A stretch of 64,000 nt of DNA from NCBI GenBank assembly GCA_034433795.1, contig DAOUAE010000057.1, forward strand, positions 1 through 64,000, written 5' to 3'. Of the stretch, positions 1 to 8,277 are shown piece after piece. The position numbers and the translations under genes are program-made. Below the pieces are notes generated by a model. The model was not told the origin of the DNA, ran no database searches, and saw only the letters and a program-made list of their open reading frames with translations. How positions within the stretch are numbered: position 1 is the stretch's first letter; each line of letters begins with the position of its first letter. Source of the stretch: DAOUAE01 sp034433795 (GTDB lineage: Bacteria; Chloroflexota; UBA6077; FW602-bin22; DAOUAE01).

Positions 1-156
1 GAGGCGGCCCTGCTCCTCTCTCACCTCCAGGTGGCGTGAGGAGAAGGGCCCCGAAGAAACAGCCGAGAGGCGCAGGAGAGCCCTTTCCCCAAACTCGCCC
101 ACCGTCCGTGTGACAGTGCCCTCCTGTACTGGATCGTGCGCGTGAGTCTGTAGACC

Positions 157-165
157 TGGTACAAT
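157..165 (+). promoter_or_regulatory. Extended -10 promoter of recO
   Basis: TGGTACAAT lies 28 bases before the recO start. It matches the extended -10 form TGnTATAAT with one mismatch. No TTGACA-like hexamer is visible 16-18 bases upstream. Bases 1-156 hold no gene or element I recognise; they are probably the end of an upstream intergenic stretch. Confidence 0.5.
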
Positions 166-193
166 TGAGTGACAGCGCCCCAGGAGCAGGCCG

Positions 194-1006
194 GTGGCCC
201 GACCTCATGTCTATCGGACCGAGGCGGTCGTCCTGCGTCGCCAGGATCTGGGCGAGGCCGACCGCATTCTGACGCTCTATACTCCCCGCCACGGCAAGGT
301 GCGGGCGGTGGCCAAGGGAACCCGCCGGCCGCAGAGCCGGCTGGCCGGCCACCTGGAACTCTTCACCCGCTCGACCCTGCTCATCGCCCAGGGCCGCGAC
401 CTGGACATCATCACCCAGGCCCAGACGCTGGACGCCTTTCGCGGGCTGCGCGACGACCTGCTGCGGCTGACCTGCGCCGGCTACGTCGGCGAGGTGCTGG
501 ACCGTCTCACCCCGGAGCGGGAGGAGAACGAGCCGCTCTTCGGCCTCCTGGTCGTCACCCTGGGACGGCTGGCCAGCCAGCCGCATCCCGAGCGAGCCGT
601 CCGGCTGTTCGAGATGCAGGCCCTCTGTCTCCTCGGCCACCGTCCGCAACTGGTCCGCTGCGCCGAATGCCAGCATCTCCTCGAGCCGGTGCCCAGCTTC
701 TACAGCCCGCCGGCCGGCGGCGTCCTCTGCCCGGCCTGCGGCCGGCGGACGCCCGGCGCCCGTCCGCTCAGCCTGGGCGCCTTCAAACTCCTGCGCCTGC
801 TCCAGCGCAACGATTACGCCCTCCTCCAGCGGCTGCGTCTCAGCGCCGCCCTCCTCGACGAGGTCGAGGAGCTCCTGCGGGCCCAGATCGAGAGTGTGGC
901 CGAGCGGACGTTGCGGGTCCCGCGTCTGCTCCAGGATGTGCGGATGGTCCTCCGCCCCTCGGCGACGACGGCGGCCGCGCTGGCCGAGGGCCCGCCGGGC
1001 CCCTAG
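194..1006 (+). CDS. recO: DNA repair protein RecO
   Basis: RecO loads RecA onto SSB-coated single-stranded DNA in the RecFOR gap-repair pathway. The 270-residue product starts with the family's OB-fold signature (YRTEAVVLRRQDLGEADRIL), followed by a helical domain. A four-cysteine zinc finger sits in the middle, made of CAEC and, about 20 residues later, CPAC; this finger is usual in many bacterial RecO proteins. GTG is chosen as start because GGAG lies just upstream and the conserved N-terminus begins here. The stop codon overlaps the stop of a convergent gene. Its neighbour recG also acts in recombination. Length is normal. Confidence 0.95.
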   Translation: MARPHVYRTEAVVLRRQDLGEADRILTLYTPRHGKVRAVAKGTRRPQSRLAGHLELFTRSTLLIAQGRDLDIITQAQTLDAFRGLRDDLLRLTCAGYVGEVLDRLTPEREENEPLFGLLVVTLGRLASQPHPERAVRLFEMQALCLLGHRPQLVRCAECQHLLEPVPSFYSPPAGGVLCPACGRRTPGARPLSLGAFKLLRLLQRNDYALLQRLRLSAALLDEVEELLRAQIESVAERTLRVPRLLQDVRMVLRPSATTAAALAEGPPGP

Positions 1007-1347
1007 TGGGGGCCGTGAGCCCCGAGCCGCTCCGCCGGAGGGGTGACGACAATGACCGGCGGACGGGAGGCCAGCAGCCGCCAGCCGATGAGCAGGCCGG
1101 TGAGGAAGTTCAGCGTCGCCAGGGCCACCAGCGGCCAGCGCAGACCAGCCCGCCGCCAGCGGGCGACCATCTCCTCGGCTGACTGCTCATATCCGTCCAG
1201 CAGTTCGCTGGCCGCCTCGCCCAGCGGACGCTGGCCGCTCAGGACCGACTGGCCGAAGCGCAGGCTCGCCTGCAGGCGCTCCAGCCACGACTCGGCCCAG
1301 CTGCGCAGGACGCTCCCGAGGTCCAGCGCGTGGATCTCTTCCGCCAT
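1003..1347 (-). CDS. Small single-pass membrane protein of unknown function
   Basis: I do not recognise a family. The 114-residue product has an amphipathic N-terminal half (about residues 1-70, rich in Leu, Ser and Glu). A hydrophobic segment then follows an Arg-rich stretch (about residues 78-100, with the core LVALATLNFLTGLLIGW), and the tail is short and Pro-rich. This predicts one transmembrane helix with most of the protein on one side. The start at 1347 is preferred over an upstream ATG at 1383 because GGGAGGTG sits directly before it. It is convergent with recO, and the two stop codons overlap. No functional context can be drawn from the neighbours. Confidence 0.65.
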   Translation of the reverse strand: MAEEIHALDLGSVLRSWAESWLERLQASLRFGQSVLSGQRPLGEAASELLDGYEQSAEEMVARWRRAGLRWPLVALATLNFLTGLLIGWRLLASRPPVIVVTPPAERLGAHGPH

Positions 1348-1413
1348 CAGCGCACCTCCCGAGGGTCGCTGCCGCTGCTGCACGGCCTGTGCCAGGGGGC
1401 GGGGGACGGCCCG

Positions 1414-1422
1414 TGGTATAAT
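1414..1422 (+). promoter_or_regulatory. Extended -10 promoter of recG
   Basis: TGGTATAAT is a perfect extended -10 element, 58 bases before the recG start. No good -35 is seen at the proper distance. Confidence 0.6.
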
Positions 1423-1480
1423 CTGAACAACGGGGTGCCATGCGCCCGGCGCCCTGCTTCAGCCTTCCGGATGGGAGAGC

Positions 1481-3991
1481 GTGGCCGACCGACGGCTGGA
1501 CCTGGCGTTTCTGGCGCGTCTGCTCGAGCTCGAAGAGCGGCAGGGTTTTCAAGACCGGGCGGTGCTCGGGGGCCTGAGCGGCCTGGTCCAGCGCTGGGGG
1601 CTCGCCCAGACCCGAAGCGAGCCCTGGCACAGCCTCGGTCGCCTGCTGGCCCCCTACAGCCGCCTGGATCCCGGCCGCCGGGCGGCTGTCCTGCAGGCCG
1701 TTCGGGCCCTGCTGGCCCGTGGAGGCCCGGCGCCTCCGCCGGCCGATCCTCCAGCCCGGCCGGCGGCGACCCTCTCGCCGGCCCCTCCTGCCGACCCGGC
1801 GCCGGTGGCGGGCCGCCCGGCGAAGACCGCCGCTGGGCGCCGGGCCCGGCCGGCGCGGTCAGAGCGCCCGGCGCCCCGGGGTGAACCGGCCGAGGGTCTG
1901 GAGGCGCCGGTCGTCCGTCTGCACGGGGTCGGGCCGACCTACGCCCGACGGCTGGCCCGCCTGGGGATCCGAACCATCCGTGACCTCCTCTACCATTTCC
2001 CGCACCGCTACCTCGACTACCGGAGCCGGCGCCGGCTGAGCGAACTGAGCGCCGGTGAACAGGCTACTGTGCTGGCGACTGTTATCTCGCTCGATATTAT
2101 CCCCACCCGGCGGGGCGGCCTCCGGCGGATCGAGGCGGTTCTGGCCGACGAGACCGGCCAGCTGCGGGCGCTCTGGTTCCGCCACAGCGACCGTTTCCCC
2201 CTGGTCATCGGCCGGCAGTACGTCTTCAGCGGGCCGGTCGAGCGCGAGGGCCTCTGGCTGGTGCTGCGCAGTCCGGAGTTCGAGCCGTTCGATGGCCGCG
2301 ACCTGGTGCACACCGGTCGCCTGGTCCCGGTCTACCCTCTGACCGAGGGGATAGATGGACGCTGGCTCCGCGGTCTGATCAAGCGCGTGGTCGAGCGCTT
2401 CGCCCCGCTGGTCGAGGAGTTTCTGCCGGCCGATCTGCGTCGGGCCCAGGGGCTCCTCGATCTCCCGACCGCCATCGCCCACCTGCACTTCCCGGCGACG
2501 CCCGAGCAGCTGGCGCGGGCCCGGCAGCGGCTGGCCTTCGACGAGCTCTTCCTCATCCAGCTGGGAGTGCTGGTGCGGAAATGGCGCTGGCAGAGCGGGG
2601 CCGAGGCGCCCGTCATTCCGACCGACCAGGCCGTCCTGCGGGCGTTCCTGGACGGGCTCCCCTTCCGCCTGACCGGTGCCCAGGCCCGGGCTCTCCAGGA
2701 GATCGCCGCCGACCTGGCCCGGCCGGTGCCGATGAGCCGGCTGCTCCAGGGCGATGTCGGCTCGGGCAAGACGGTGGTGGCGACTGCGGCCATGCTCCTG
2801 GCGGTGGCGGCCGGCTACCAGGCGGCGCTGATGGCCCCGACCGAGATTCTGGCCGAGCAGCACGCCCGGACCGTCCAGCGCCTGCTCGAGGCCGGCACTG
2901 CCCCGGCCCTCCTGGCCGGCCGGCGTGGCCGCCCCGACTGCCCGCGGGTGGTTCTGCTGACCGGAGCGGTCAAGGGCGCCGAGCGCCGGTGGCTGCTCCA
3001 GGCGATAGCCGGGGGAACAGCGGATATCGTCATCGGCACCCATGCCCTGATCGAGGAGGCGGTGGAGTTCCACCGCCTGGGGTTGGCGATCGTCGACGAG
3101 CAGCACCGCTTCGGCGTGCTGCAACGTGCAGCGCTCCGTCAGAAAGGCTATAATCCCCACGTGCTGGTCATGAGCGCCACGCCGATCCCGCGCACGCTGG
3201 CGCTCACCCTGTATGGGGACCTGGACCTCTCGGTGATCGACGAGCTCCCGCCCGGCCGGCAGCCGATCGTGACGCGCTGGCTGGGGCCGGAGGAGCGCGC
3301 GGCGGCCTACGATTTCGTCCGCCGCGAGGTTCAGGCCGGGCGGCAGGCGTTCATCGTCTGCCCCCTGGTCGAAGAATCGGAGAAACTGGAGGCGCGGGCG
3401 GCGACCGCCGAGTTCCGCCGGCTTCAGGACGAGGTCTTCCCCGACCTGCGCCTGGGGCTGCTGCACGGACGGCTGGCCGCCGCGGAGAAAGAGGCGGTGA
3501 TGCAGGCCTTTCAACGGGGGGAGATCCAGGTGCTGGTCTGCACACCGGTCGTCGAGGTGGGCATCGATGTCCCCAACGCCACGGTGATGCTGATCGAAAG
3601 CGCCGACCGCTTCGGGCTGGCTCAGCTGCACCAGTTCCGTGGCCGGGTGGGCCGGGGTCCCTACCCCTCCTACTGTCTGCTGCTGGCCGATGCCCCCTCG
3701 GCCGAGGCGCGCCAGCGCCTGGGGGAGATCGAACGAACCCAGGACGGGTTCGCCCTGGCCGAGGCCGACCTGCGGCTGCGCGGCCCCGGCGAGTTCCTGG
3801 GCACCCGTCAGAGCGGACTGCCCGACCTGCGGGTGGCCAGTCTGACCGACCAGGCGATGGTCCTGCGGGCCCGCCAGGCGGCCCAGGCGCTCCTGGCCCG
3901 CGACCCGGAGCTCGAACAGCCGGCCCACCAGGCGCTGGCCGCCCAGTTGCGCCGGTTCTGGCACGACCGGATCCAGACCGACCTCAGCTGA
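1481..3991 (+). CDS. recG: ATP-dependent DNA helicase RecG
   Basis: RecG drives branch migration and fork reversal at stalled replication forks. The 836-residue protein is longer than the roughly 690 residues of Escherichia coli RecG. The extra length is an N-terminal helical region (about 1-85) and a Pro/Ala/Arg-rich linker (about 86-140). The wedge OB domain follows, then the helicase core with Walker A GDVGSGKT at 424-431 and the DEQH box at 539-542. Near the C-terminus QFRGRVGRG is motif VI. The start is GTG with GGGAG just upstream; no later start would keep the helical domain. rsmD begins 4 bases after the stop. Confidence 0.95.
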   Translation: MADRRLDLAFLARLLELEERQGFQDRAVLGGLSGLVQRWGLAQTRSEPWHSLGRLLAPYSRLDPGRRAAVLQAVRALLARGGPAPPPADPPARPAATLSPAPPADPAPVAGRPAKTAAGRRARPARSERPAPRGEPAEGLEAPVVRLHGVGPTYARRLARLGIRTIRDLLYHFPHRYLDYRSRRRLSELSAGEQATVLATVISLDIIPTRRGGLRRIEAVLADETGQLRALWFRHSDRFPLVIGRQYVFSGPVEREGLWLVLRSPEFEPFDGRDLVHTGRLVPVYPLTEGIDGRWLRGLIKRVVERFAPLVEEFLPADLRRAQGLLDLPTAIAHLHFPATPEQLARARQRLAFDELFLIQLGVLVRKWRWQSGAEAPVIPTDQAVLRAFLDGLPFRLTGAQARALQEIAADLARPVPMSRLLQGDVGSGKTVVATAAMLLAVAAGYQAALMAPTEILAEQHARTVQRLLEAGTAPALLAGRRGRPDCPRVVLLTGAVKGAERRWLLQAIAGGTADIVIGTHALIEEAVEFHRLGLAIVDEQHRFGVLQRAALRQKGYNPHVLVMSATPIPRTLALTLYGDLDLSVIDELPPGRQPIVTRWLGPEERAAAYDFVRREVQAGRQAFIVCPLVEESEKLEARAATAEFRRLQDEVFPDLRLGLLHGRLAAAEKEAVMQAFQRGEIQVLVCTPVVEVGIDVPNATVMLIESADRFGLAQLHQFRGRVGRGPYPSYCLLLADAPSAEARQRLGEIERTQDGFALAEADLRLRGPGEFLGTRQSGLPDLRVASLTDQAMVLRARQAAQALLARDPELEQPAHQALAAQLRRFWHDRIQTDLS

Positions 3992-3995
3992 CACG

Positions 3996-4601
3996 ATGCG
4001 CGTGATCGCCGGACAGGCCCGCGGGCGTCCCCTCCGCACGCTGCCGGGACAGGTGGTGCGCCCGACAGCCGATAAAATTCGGGCGGCGATTTTCTCGATG
4101 CTGGAGAGCTGGCTGGCCGCCACCACCGGGCTGCCCCTCGACCCGACGATTATCTGGCAGGGGCGGCGGGTGCTCGACCTCTACGCTGGCACCGGGGCGG
4201 TGGGCATCGAGGCCCTCTCGCGCGGCGCGGCCTGGGCCGAGTTCGTCGAGGCCAATCCGGCGGCCTGTCGGGTGCTCCGGCAGAACCTGGAGACCGTCGG
4301 CTTCGCCACCCGGGCGCGTCTCCACTGCGCCCCGGTGCAGCAGGTGCTCGGCCAGCCAGACCGGCTGAGCGGCCCCTACGACGTGATCTTCCTCGACCCC
4401 CCCTACGGCGACCCGTCGCTGCCGGTGGTGCTGGAGCGGATCATCCGCCTCGGGCTGCTCAAGCCGGACGGTCTGCTGGTCATCGAGCACGCCCGCGAGC
4501 AGCCGCTCCCGCCGCGCCTGGATGGACTGGTCTGCATCCGGGAGCGGCGCTACGGGCGGACGATGGTCTCGATCTACACGGCGCTCCCCGAGGGAGCCTG
4601 A
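3996..4601 (+). CDS. rsmD: 16S rRNA (guanine-N2) methyltransferase RsmD
   Basis: RsmD methylates a guanine (G966 in Escherichia coli) of 16S rRNA using SAM. The 201-residue protein opens with the family signature MRVIAGQARGRPLRTL and PTADKIRAAIF. It carries the SAM-binding LDLYAGTGAVGIEALSRGA and the catalytic DPPYGDP motif of N6/N2 methylases. Length is typical. It lies 4 bases after recG and 11 bases before coaD, an arrangement (rsmD-coaD) found in many bacteria, so co-transcription is likely. Confidence 0.95.
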   Translation: MRVIAGQARGRPLRTLPGQVVRPTADKIRAAIFSMLESWLAATTGLPLDPTIIWQGRRVLDLYAGTGAVGIEALSRGAAWAEFVEANPAACRVLRQNLETVGFATRARLHCAPVQQVLGQPDRLSGPYDVIFLDPPYGDPSLPVVLERIIRLGLLKPDGLLVIEHAREQPLPPRLDGLVCIRERRYGRTMVSIYTALPEGA

Positions 4602-4612
4602 GGGAGGAGAGA

Positions 4613-5131
4613 GTGGTCCGCGCGGTCTATCCTGGCACCTTCGACCCGATCACCAGCGGCCACGTTGACATCGCGGTGCGGGCGGCGGCGATCTTTGACC
4701 ACGTCGTCCTGGCGGTTTATGATACGCCGGCCAAGACGCTGCTCTTCAGCACCGCCGAGCGGGTGGCGCTGGCCCGCCAGGCGGTCGAAGGGATCGCGAA
4801 CATCACGGTGACCAGTTTCAGCGGGCTGACGGTCGATTTCGCCCGGCAGGTCGGGGCGAAGGTGATCGTCCGGGGGTTGCGGGCGGTCTCGGACTTCGAG
4901 ATCGAGCTGCAGATGGCCCTGTTCAACCGCCAGATGGCGCCGGATCTGGAGGTGGTCTGTTTGATGACCAGCCTGCAGTACAGTTTTCTCAGTGCCACGA
5001 TGATCAAAGAGATCGTAAAGTTGGGGGGAGACGTCACCGGCCTGGTTCCGCCCCACGTGCTGGCGGCCCTGCGCCAGAAGTTCGGGAGCGCCGCGGACCC
5101 CGGTCCGGTGCCGCGCTATCTGAACAGCTAG
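4613..5131 (+). CDS. coaD: Phosphopantetheine adenylyltransferase
   Basis: CoaD makes dephospho-CoA from 4'-phosphopantetheine and ATP, the penultimate step of CoA synthesis. The 172-residue protein shows the nucleotidyltransferase motif PGTFDPITSGH (TxGH at 14-17), RGLR in the middle and the characteristic SLQYSFLSATMIKEI near the end. The GTG start follows GGGAGGAGAGA. It forms one unit with rsmD upstream, and the coiled-coil gene starts 18 bases downstream. Confidence 0.95.
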   Translation: MVRAVYPGTFDPITSGHVDIAVRAAAIFDHVVLAVYDTPAKTLLFSTAERVALARQAVEGIANITVTSFSGLTVDFARQVGAKVIVRGLRAVSDFEIELQMALFNRQMAPDLEVVCLMTSLQYSFLSATMIKEIVKLGGDVTGLVPPHVLAALRQKFGSAADPGPVPRYLNS

Positions 5132-5149
5132 TCTGCCGAGGGAGGGGTC

Positions 5150-5650
5150 ATGAGCGTCGACGTGCTGCAGTTGATCGACCGGCTGGAGGCGCTGATCAGT
5201 TCGGGTGCCCGGCTCCCCCTCACCTCACGCGCCCTGGTTGACGAACAGGAGGTGCTCGACATCCTCGACCAGTTGCGGATGGCGGTGCCCGAGGAGATCC
5301 GCCAGGCCAAACGGCTGAGCCAGGAGCGTGAACGGCTGCTGCTCCAGGCGCAGGCCGAGGCCGAGAAGATCATCGCCGCCGCCGAGGAGCGCGCCAAACT
5401 GATCCTAGCCGAGAACGAACTGGTCAAGGCCGCCCAGGAGCGGGCGGCGGCCATCATCCGCGAGGCCGAAGAGCGCGCCGAAGAGATCCGTCGCGGCGCG
5501 GACTCCTACGTCCTGGAGGTGCTGACCGGCCTGGAGACCGAGCTGATGCGCCTGCTGGCCACGGTCCGCAAAGGCAAGGCCACCGTCGAGCGGGCGGTCC
5601 AGGGGGAGTTCTCCCGAGAGGGGCGGGATGAGAGAACGGCCGACCGGTAG
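5150..5650 (+). CDS. Coiled-coil protein next to coaD, ATP-synthase-b-like
   Basis: This 166-residue protein has a short N-terminal domain (about 1-55) containing SRALVDEQEVLDILDQLRMA. A long charged coiled coil follows (about 60-125, rich in Ala, Glu and Arg), then a mainly helical tail. Proteins of this type are often annotated as ATP synthase b-subunit-like or ATPase. They recur next to coaD in Gram-positives and Chloroflexota, where their role is unproven. There is no transmembrane segment, so it is not a real F0 b subunit. A scaffold role, perhaps DivIVA-like, is a guess. The start has GGGAGGGGTC upstream. Confidence 0.75.
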   Translation: MSVDVLQLIDRLEALISSGARLPLTSRALVDEQEVLDILDQLRMAVPEEIRQAKRLSQERERLLLQAQAEAEKIIAAAEERAKLILAENELVKAAQERAAAIIREAEERAEEIRRGADSYVLEVLTGLETELMRLLATVRKGKATVERAVQGEFSREGRDERTADR

Positions 5651-5664
5651 ACCGGTCGTCAGCC

Positions 5665-5694
5665 TTGACAGGCGGTCTGGCCGCTTCCTATAAT
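5665..5694 (+). promoter_or_regulatory. Sigma-70 type promoter for the DUF177-rpmF unit
   Basis: TTGACA (5665-5670) and TATAAT (5689-5694) are both perfect consensus, separated by 18 bases. The start codon of the DUF177 gene lies 48 bases after the -10. This is the strongest consensus promoter in the window and fits high expression of ribosomal protein L32. Confidence 0.85.
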
Positions 5695-5742
5695 TCAGCG
5701 GTCTGCATGCAGTGGCCGTTGGGCCGCGAAAGGGGTGAGAGC

Positions 5743-6276
5743 ATGCAGTTCAACGTCGCCCAACTTTTGAAAGGACCGATCGGGGGAATCCGCCAGTACG
5801 CGCTGGCCGAGGAGGTGCCGGCCCTGCGCCAGGAGCTCCCCCTGACCCAGCCGCTCGTCGGCACGGTCCGCTTCCTGCGGACCAGCCGTGGGGTGCTGAC
5901 CGAGGTGGACCTGACGACCGAGGTGCGCCTGGAGTGCAGCCGCTGCCTCGAAGTCTTCGAGAGCCCGCTGCACGTGCACTTCCAGGAGGAGTTCCAGCCG
6001 ACCATCGATATCGCCACCGGGATGCCGCTGCCGCTCCCGGAGGACGGTTTCTCGTTCACAATCGATGACCGCCATATCCTGGACCTGACGGAGGCGACGC
6101 GGCAGTACCTGCTGCTCAGTCTGCCGCTTCAGCCGCTCTGCCGCCCGGACTGCGCCGGCCTCTGCCCGGAGTGCGGCCAGAACCGGAACCTGGGGCCGTG
6201 CGGGTGCGCGCCGGCGGTCGGCGACCCCCGGCTGGCGGTCCTGGGCGAACTCCTGAAAGCCCTGGAGGAACGCTGA
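5743..6276 (+). CDS. DUF177 (YceD-type) protein
   Basis: The DUF177/YceD family is almost always encoded just before rpmF and is linked to 23S rRNA accumulation and ribosome assembly. The 177-residue product has the family's cysteine pairs: CSRCLEVF in the middle, and CRPDC plus CPECGQNRN near the C-terminus, which probably bind zinc. The ATG at 5743 (GGTGAGAGC upstream) is preferred over an ATG at 5665, because the latter lies inside the perfect promoter. rpmF follows after about 60 bases in the same transcript. Confidence 0.85.
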   Translation: MQFNVAQLLKGPIGGIRQYALAEEVPALRQELPLTQPLVGTVRFLRTSRGVLTEVDLTTEVRLECSRCLEVFESPLHVHFQEEFQPTIDIATGMPLPLPEDGFSFTIDDRHILDLTEATRQYLLLSLPLQPLCRPDCAGLCPECGQNRNLGPCGCAPAVGDPRLAVLGELLKALEER

Positions 6277-6337
6277 GACGGCCGCGAGGCGAGGCCGGCG
6301 GCCCCGCCTCCGGCTCCACATCTGTAAGGAGGTTTCC

Positions 6338-6520
6338 GTGCCCCCTCTTCCCAAGCGGAAATACGCCAAAGCCCGGCAGGGAGAACGCCGCCAGCATCTG
6401 CGGTTGATCCCCCCGTCGCTGGTGGCCTGCCCGAACTGCCGCCGCCCCCGGCGGCCGCATCACGCCTGCCCGCACTGCGGCTACTACCGTGGCCGCCCGG
6501 TGGTGGAGACGGCCCAGTGA
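6338..6520 (+). CDS. rpmF: 50S ribosomal protein L32 (bL32)
   Basis: A 60-residue protein starting PPLPKRKYAKARQGERR, with two cysteine pairs (CPNC and CPHC) forming the zinc ribbon of the C+ type L32. It is a structural component of the large subunit. The start is GTG with a perfect AAGGAGG 5 bases before it. It is driven by the consensus promoter ahead of the DUF177 gene, and fabD follows 21 bases later, as in many bacteria where L32 and fatty-acid genes are linked. Confidence 0.95.
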   Translation: MPPLPKRKYAKARQGERRQHLRLIPPSLVACPNCRRPRRPHHACPHCGYYRGRPVVETAQ

Positions 6521-6541
6521 GCTGAGTGACGGCGACGAGCG

Positions 6542-7495
6542 ATGGCCTTCGCCTGGGTCTTCCCCGGTCAGGGAGCGCAGAGCGTCGGGATGGGGCGCGC
6601 CCTCTGGGAGGCGTCGCCGGCCGCCCGGACGCTCTACGCCCAGGCCGACGACCTGCTCGGCCGCCCGCTGAGCCGCCTCTGCTTCGAGGGACCGGAGGCG
6701 GTCCTGCGGGCGACGGTGAACGCCCAGCCGGCGCTCTTTGTGACCAGCCTGGCCTGTCTGGCGGCTCTGCAGGAGGCCTGGGGCGGTCCCCTCCCCGCGC
6801 CGCGCTGTCTGGCCGGCCATAGCCTGGGCGAACTGACCGCCCTGGTGGCGGCCGGAGCGCTGGCGTTCGCCGAAGGGCTGCGGCTGGTGCAGGAGCGCGG
6901 CCGCCTGATGCAGCAGGCGGGCGAACAGCAGCCGGGAACGATGGCTGCGGTGCTGGGGCTCACGCGGGAGGCGGTTGAGGCGGCCTGTCAGGCGGTCCAG
7001 GACCATGGGCCGGTGGTGGTGGCCAACGACAACGCCCCCGGGCAGGTGGTGGTCTCCGGCACGCCGGAGGCGGTGGCGGCCGTGGTCGAGCGTCTCCGGC
7101 AGGCGGGTGCGCGGCGGATCGTCCCGTTGAATGTCAGCGGCGCCTTCCACTCGCCGCTCATGGCCACGGCGGCGGCCGCCTTCGCGGCGCTGGTCGAGGG
7201 CGCGGCGATCGGCGATCCCCAGGTGCCGGTCATCAGCAACGTCACCGCCGAGCCGCTGACCAGCGCGGCCGCCGTTCGGCACGAGCTCCGGCAGCACCTT
7301 CTGGCCTCGGTGCGCTGGGCCGAGAGCGTGCGGACGATGGCGCGGCTGGGGGTGACCCGGGTGCTGGAGATCGGACCCGGAACGGTTCTGAGCGGCCTCA
7401 TCCGCCGGACGGTGGCGACCATCGAGACCTACCCGGTTGGCACGCCGGCGGAGATCGCGGCCGTGGTGGTCCGGCTGGGCCAGGAGGAGGGGTGA
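6542..7495 (+). CDS. fabD: Malonyl-CoA:ACP transacylase FabD
   Basis: FabD moves malonyl from CoA to acyl carrier protein for type II fatty-acid synthesis. The 317-residue protein has the N-terminal FPGQGAQ, the nucleophile motif GHSLGE with Ser94, and the catalytic His203 in VSGAFHSPLM. Length is normal. Its partner acpP is two genes downstream, with nusB inserted between them. The stop overlaps the nusB start (TGATG), so translation is probably coupled. No other fab gene (fabH, fabG, fabF) is in the window. Confidence 0.95.
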   Translation: MAFAWVFPGQGAQSVGMGRALWEASPAARTLYAQADDLLGRPLSRLCFEGPEAVLRATVNAQPALFVTSLACLAALQEAWGGPLPAPRCLAGHSLGELTALVAAGALAFAEGLRLVQERGRLMQQAGEQQPGTMAAVLGLTREAVEAACQAVQDHGPVVVANDNAPGQVVVSGTPEAVAAVVERLRQAGARRIVPLNVSGAFHSPLMATAAAAFAALVEGAAIGDPQVPVISNVTAEPLTSAAAVRHELRQHLLASVRWAESVRTMARLGVTRVLEIGPGTVLSGLIRRTVATIETYPVGTPAEIAAVVVRLGQEEG

Positions 7496-7902
7496 TGGCC
7501 AGCCGGCATCGGGCGCGGGTCGTGGCGCTGCAGAGTCTGTTCGAATGGGACCTGGTCGGGCACGACCCTGAGGTGGTGCTGGAGCAGCGGGCCCAGGAGG
7601 AGAGATTGCCGGCCGAGGTCGCCGAGTACGCCCGCCGGCTGATCCGCGGGGTCCGGCAGCACCGGGCCGAGATCGACCAGATCATCCGGGAGGCCGCGCC
7701 GACCTGGCCGCTCAACCAGCTGCCGGTCGTCGACCGCAACATCCTGCGGCTTGCAATTTTCGAGATTTTGTTTGATAATACGGTTCCGGTCAAGGTCGCC
7801 ATCGACGAGGCCGTGGAACTGGCCAAGGAGTTTGGCGGCGAGGCCTCGCCGAAGTTCATCAACGGCGTCCTGGGAACCGTCGCGGCCCGGGCCGCCCGCT
7901 GA
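7495..7902 (+). CDS. nusB: Transcription antitermination factor NusB
   Basis: NusB binds boxA RNA with NusE (S10) in rRNA antitermination. The 135-residue protein shows RHRARVVALQSLFEWD at the start and the conserved PVVDRNILRLAIFEI and VAIDEAVELAKEFG segments. ATG at 7495 is preferred over the GTG one codon earlier. The segment encoding LAIFEILFDNT uses A/T-ending codons (ATT, TTG, TTT, GAT, AAT) that are rare in the surrounding genes, and that patch contains a promoter-like sequence. Confidence 0.93.
   Translation: MASRHRARVVALQSLFEWDLVGHDPEVVLEQRAQEERLPAEVAEYARRLIRGVRQHRAEIDQIIREAAPTWPLNQLPVVDRNILRLAIFEILFDNTVPVKVAIDEAVELAKEFGGEASPKFINGVLGTVAARAAR
7751..7779 (+). promoter_or_regulatory. 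Candidate internal promoter in nusB for acpP
   Basis: TTGCAA (7751-7756) and GATAAT (7774-7779) are separated by exactly 17 bases. They lie in a conspicuously AT-rich patch within the nusB coding region, 156 bases before acpP. The patch exists because synonymous codons here end in A or T, against local usage. A separate acpP promoter would fit the high demand for acyl carrier protein. Confidence 0.5.
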
Positions 7903-7935
7903 GACCGGTGGCCCGGCCAGAAGGAGGTGGGTGGA

Positions 7936-8178
7936 ATGGCGGACGACACCTTCCAGCGGGTCAAAAAGATCATCGTCGAGCAGTTAGGAGTGGACGAGAG
8001 CGAGGTGGTGCCCTCAGCGTCGTTCGTTGAGGATCTGAACGCCGATTCGCTGGACCTCGTCGAACTCATCATGTCGCTGGAGGAAGAGTTCGGCATGGAG
8101 ATCTCCGACGAGGAGGCGGAGAAGATCGTCACGGTCCAAGACGCGGTCGACTACATCAACGAACACCTCGGCAGCTAA
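7936..8178 (+). CDS. acpP: Acyl carrier protein
   Basis: ACP carries acyl chains on a phosphopantetheine arm during fatty-acid synthesis. The 80-residue acidic protein has the attachment motif DSL at 37-39 (Ser38) inside FVEDLNADSLDLVELIM, and a typical C-terminal helix. The ATG at 7936 is chosen because AAGGAGG lies 8 bases upstream; an in-frame upstream GTG would overlap that site. It belongs with fabD, may have its own promoter inside nusB, and is followed by a hairpin terminator. Confidence 0.96.
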   Translation: MADDTFQRVKKIIVEQLGVDESEVVPSASFVEDLNADSLDLVELIMSLEEEFGMEISDEEAEKIVTVQDAVDYINEHLGS

Positions 8179-8214
8179 CGGTCGTCGAGCGCGTCGAGCC
8201 ATCACAGTCCACCT

Positions 8215-8264
8215 GGCAGACCCGGTTGTGCGGACAGAGCGGTTGGCGGGTCTGCCTTTCACCT
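8215..8264 (+). terminator. Hairpin terminator between acpP and tatA
   Basis: A perfect 10-base inverted repeat (GGCAGACCCG at 8215-8224 and CGGGTCTGCC at 8247-8256) encloses a 22-base loop and is followed by a T-rich run (TTTCACCTTTT). It lies 36 bases after the acpP stop and would end the fabD-nusB-acpP transcript. The tatA ribosome-binding site begins directly after it, so some read-through is possible. Confidence 0.7.
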
Positions 8265-8277
8265 TTTGGAGGCACGG

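Noticed and set aside
3149..3154. TATAAT inside recG as an internal promoter
   Set aside because: No -35 or extended -10 at the right place and the downstream gene is 840 bases away.
1859..4126. A 755-codon open frame on the minus strand opposite recG
   Set aside because: Shadow of recG: a Gln/Leu/Gly/Arg-rich string with no domain and no ribosome site.
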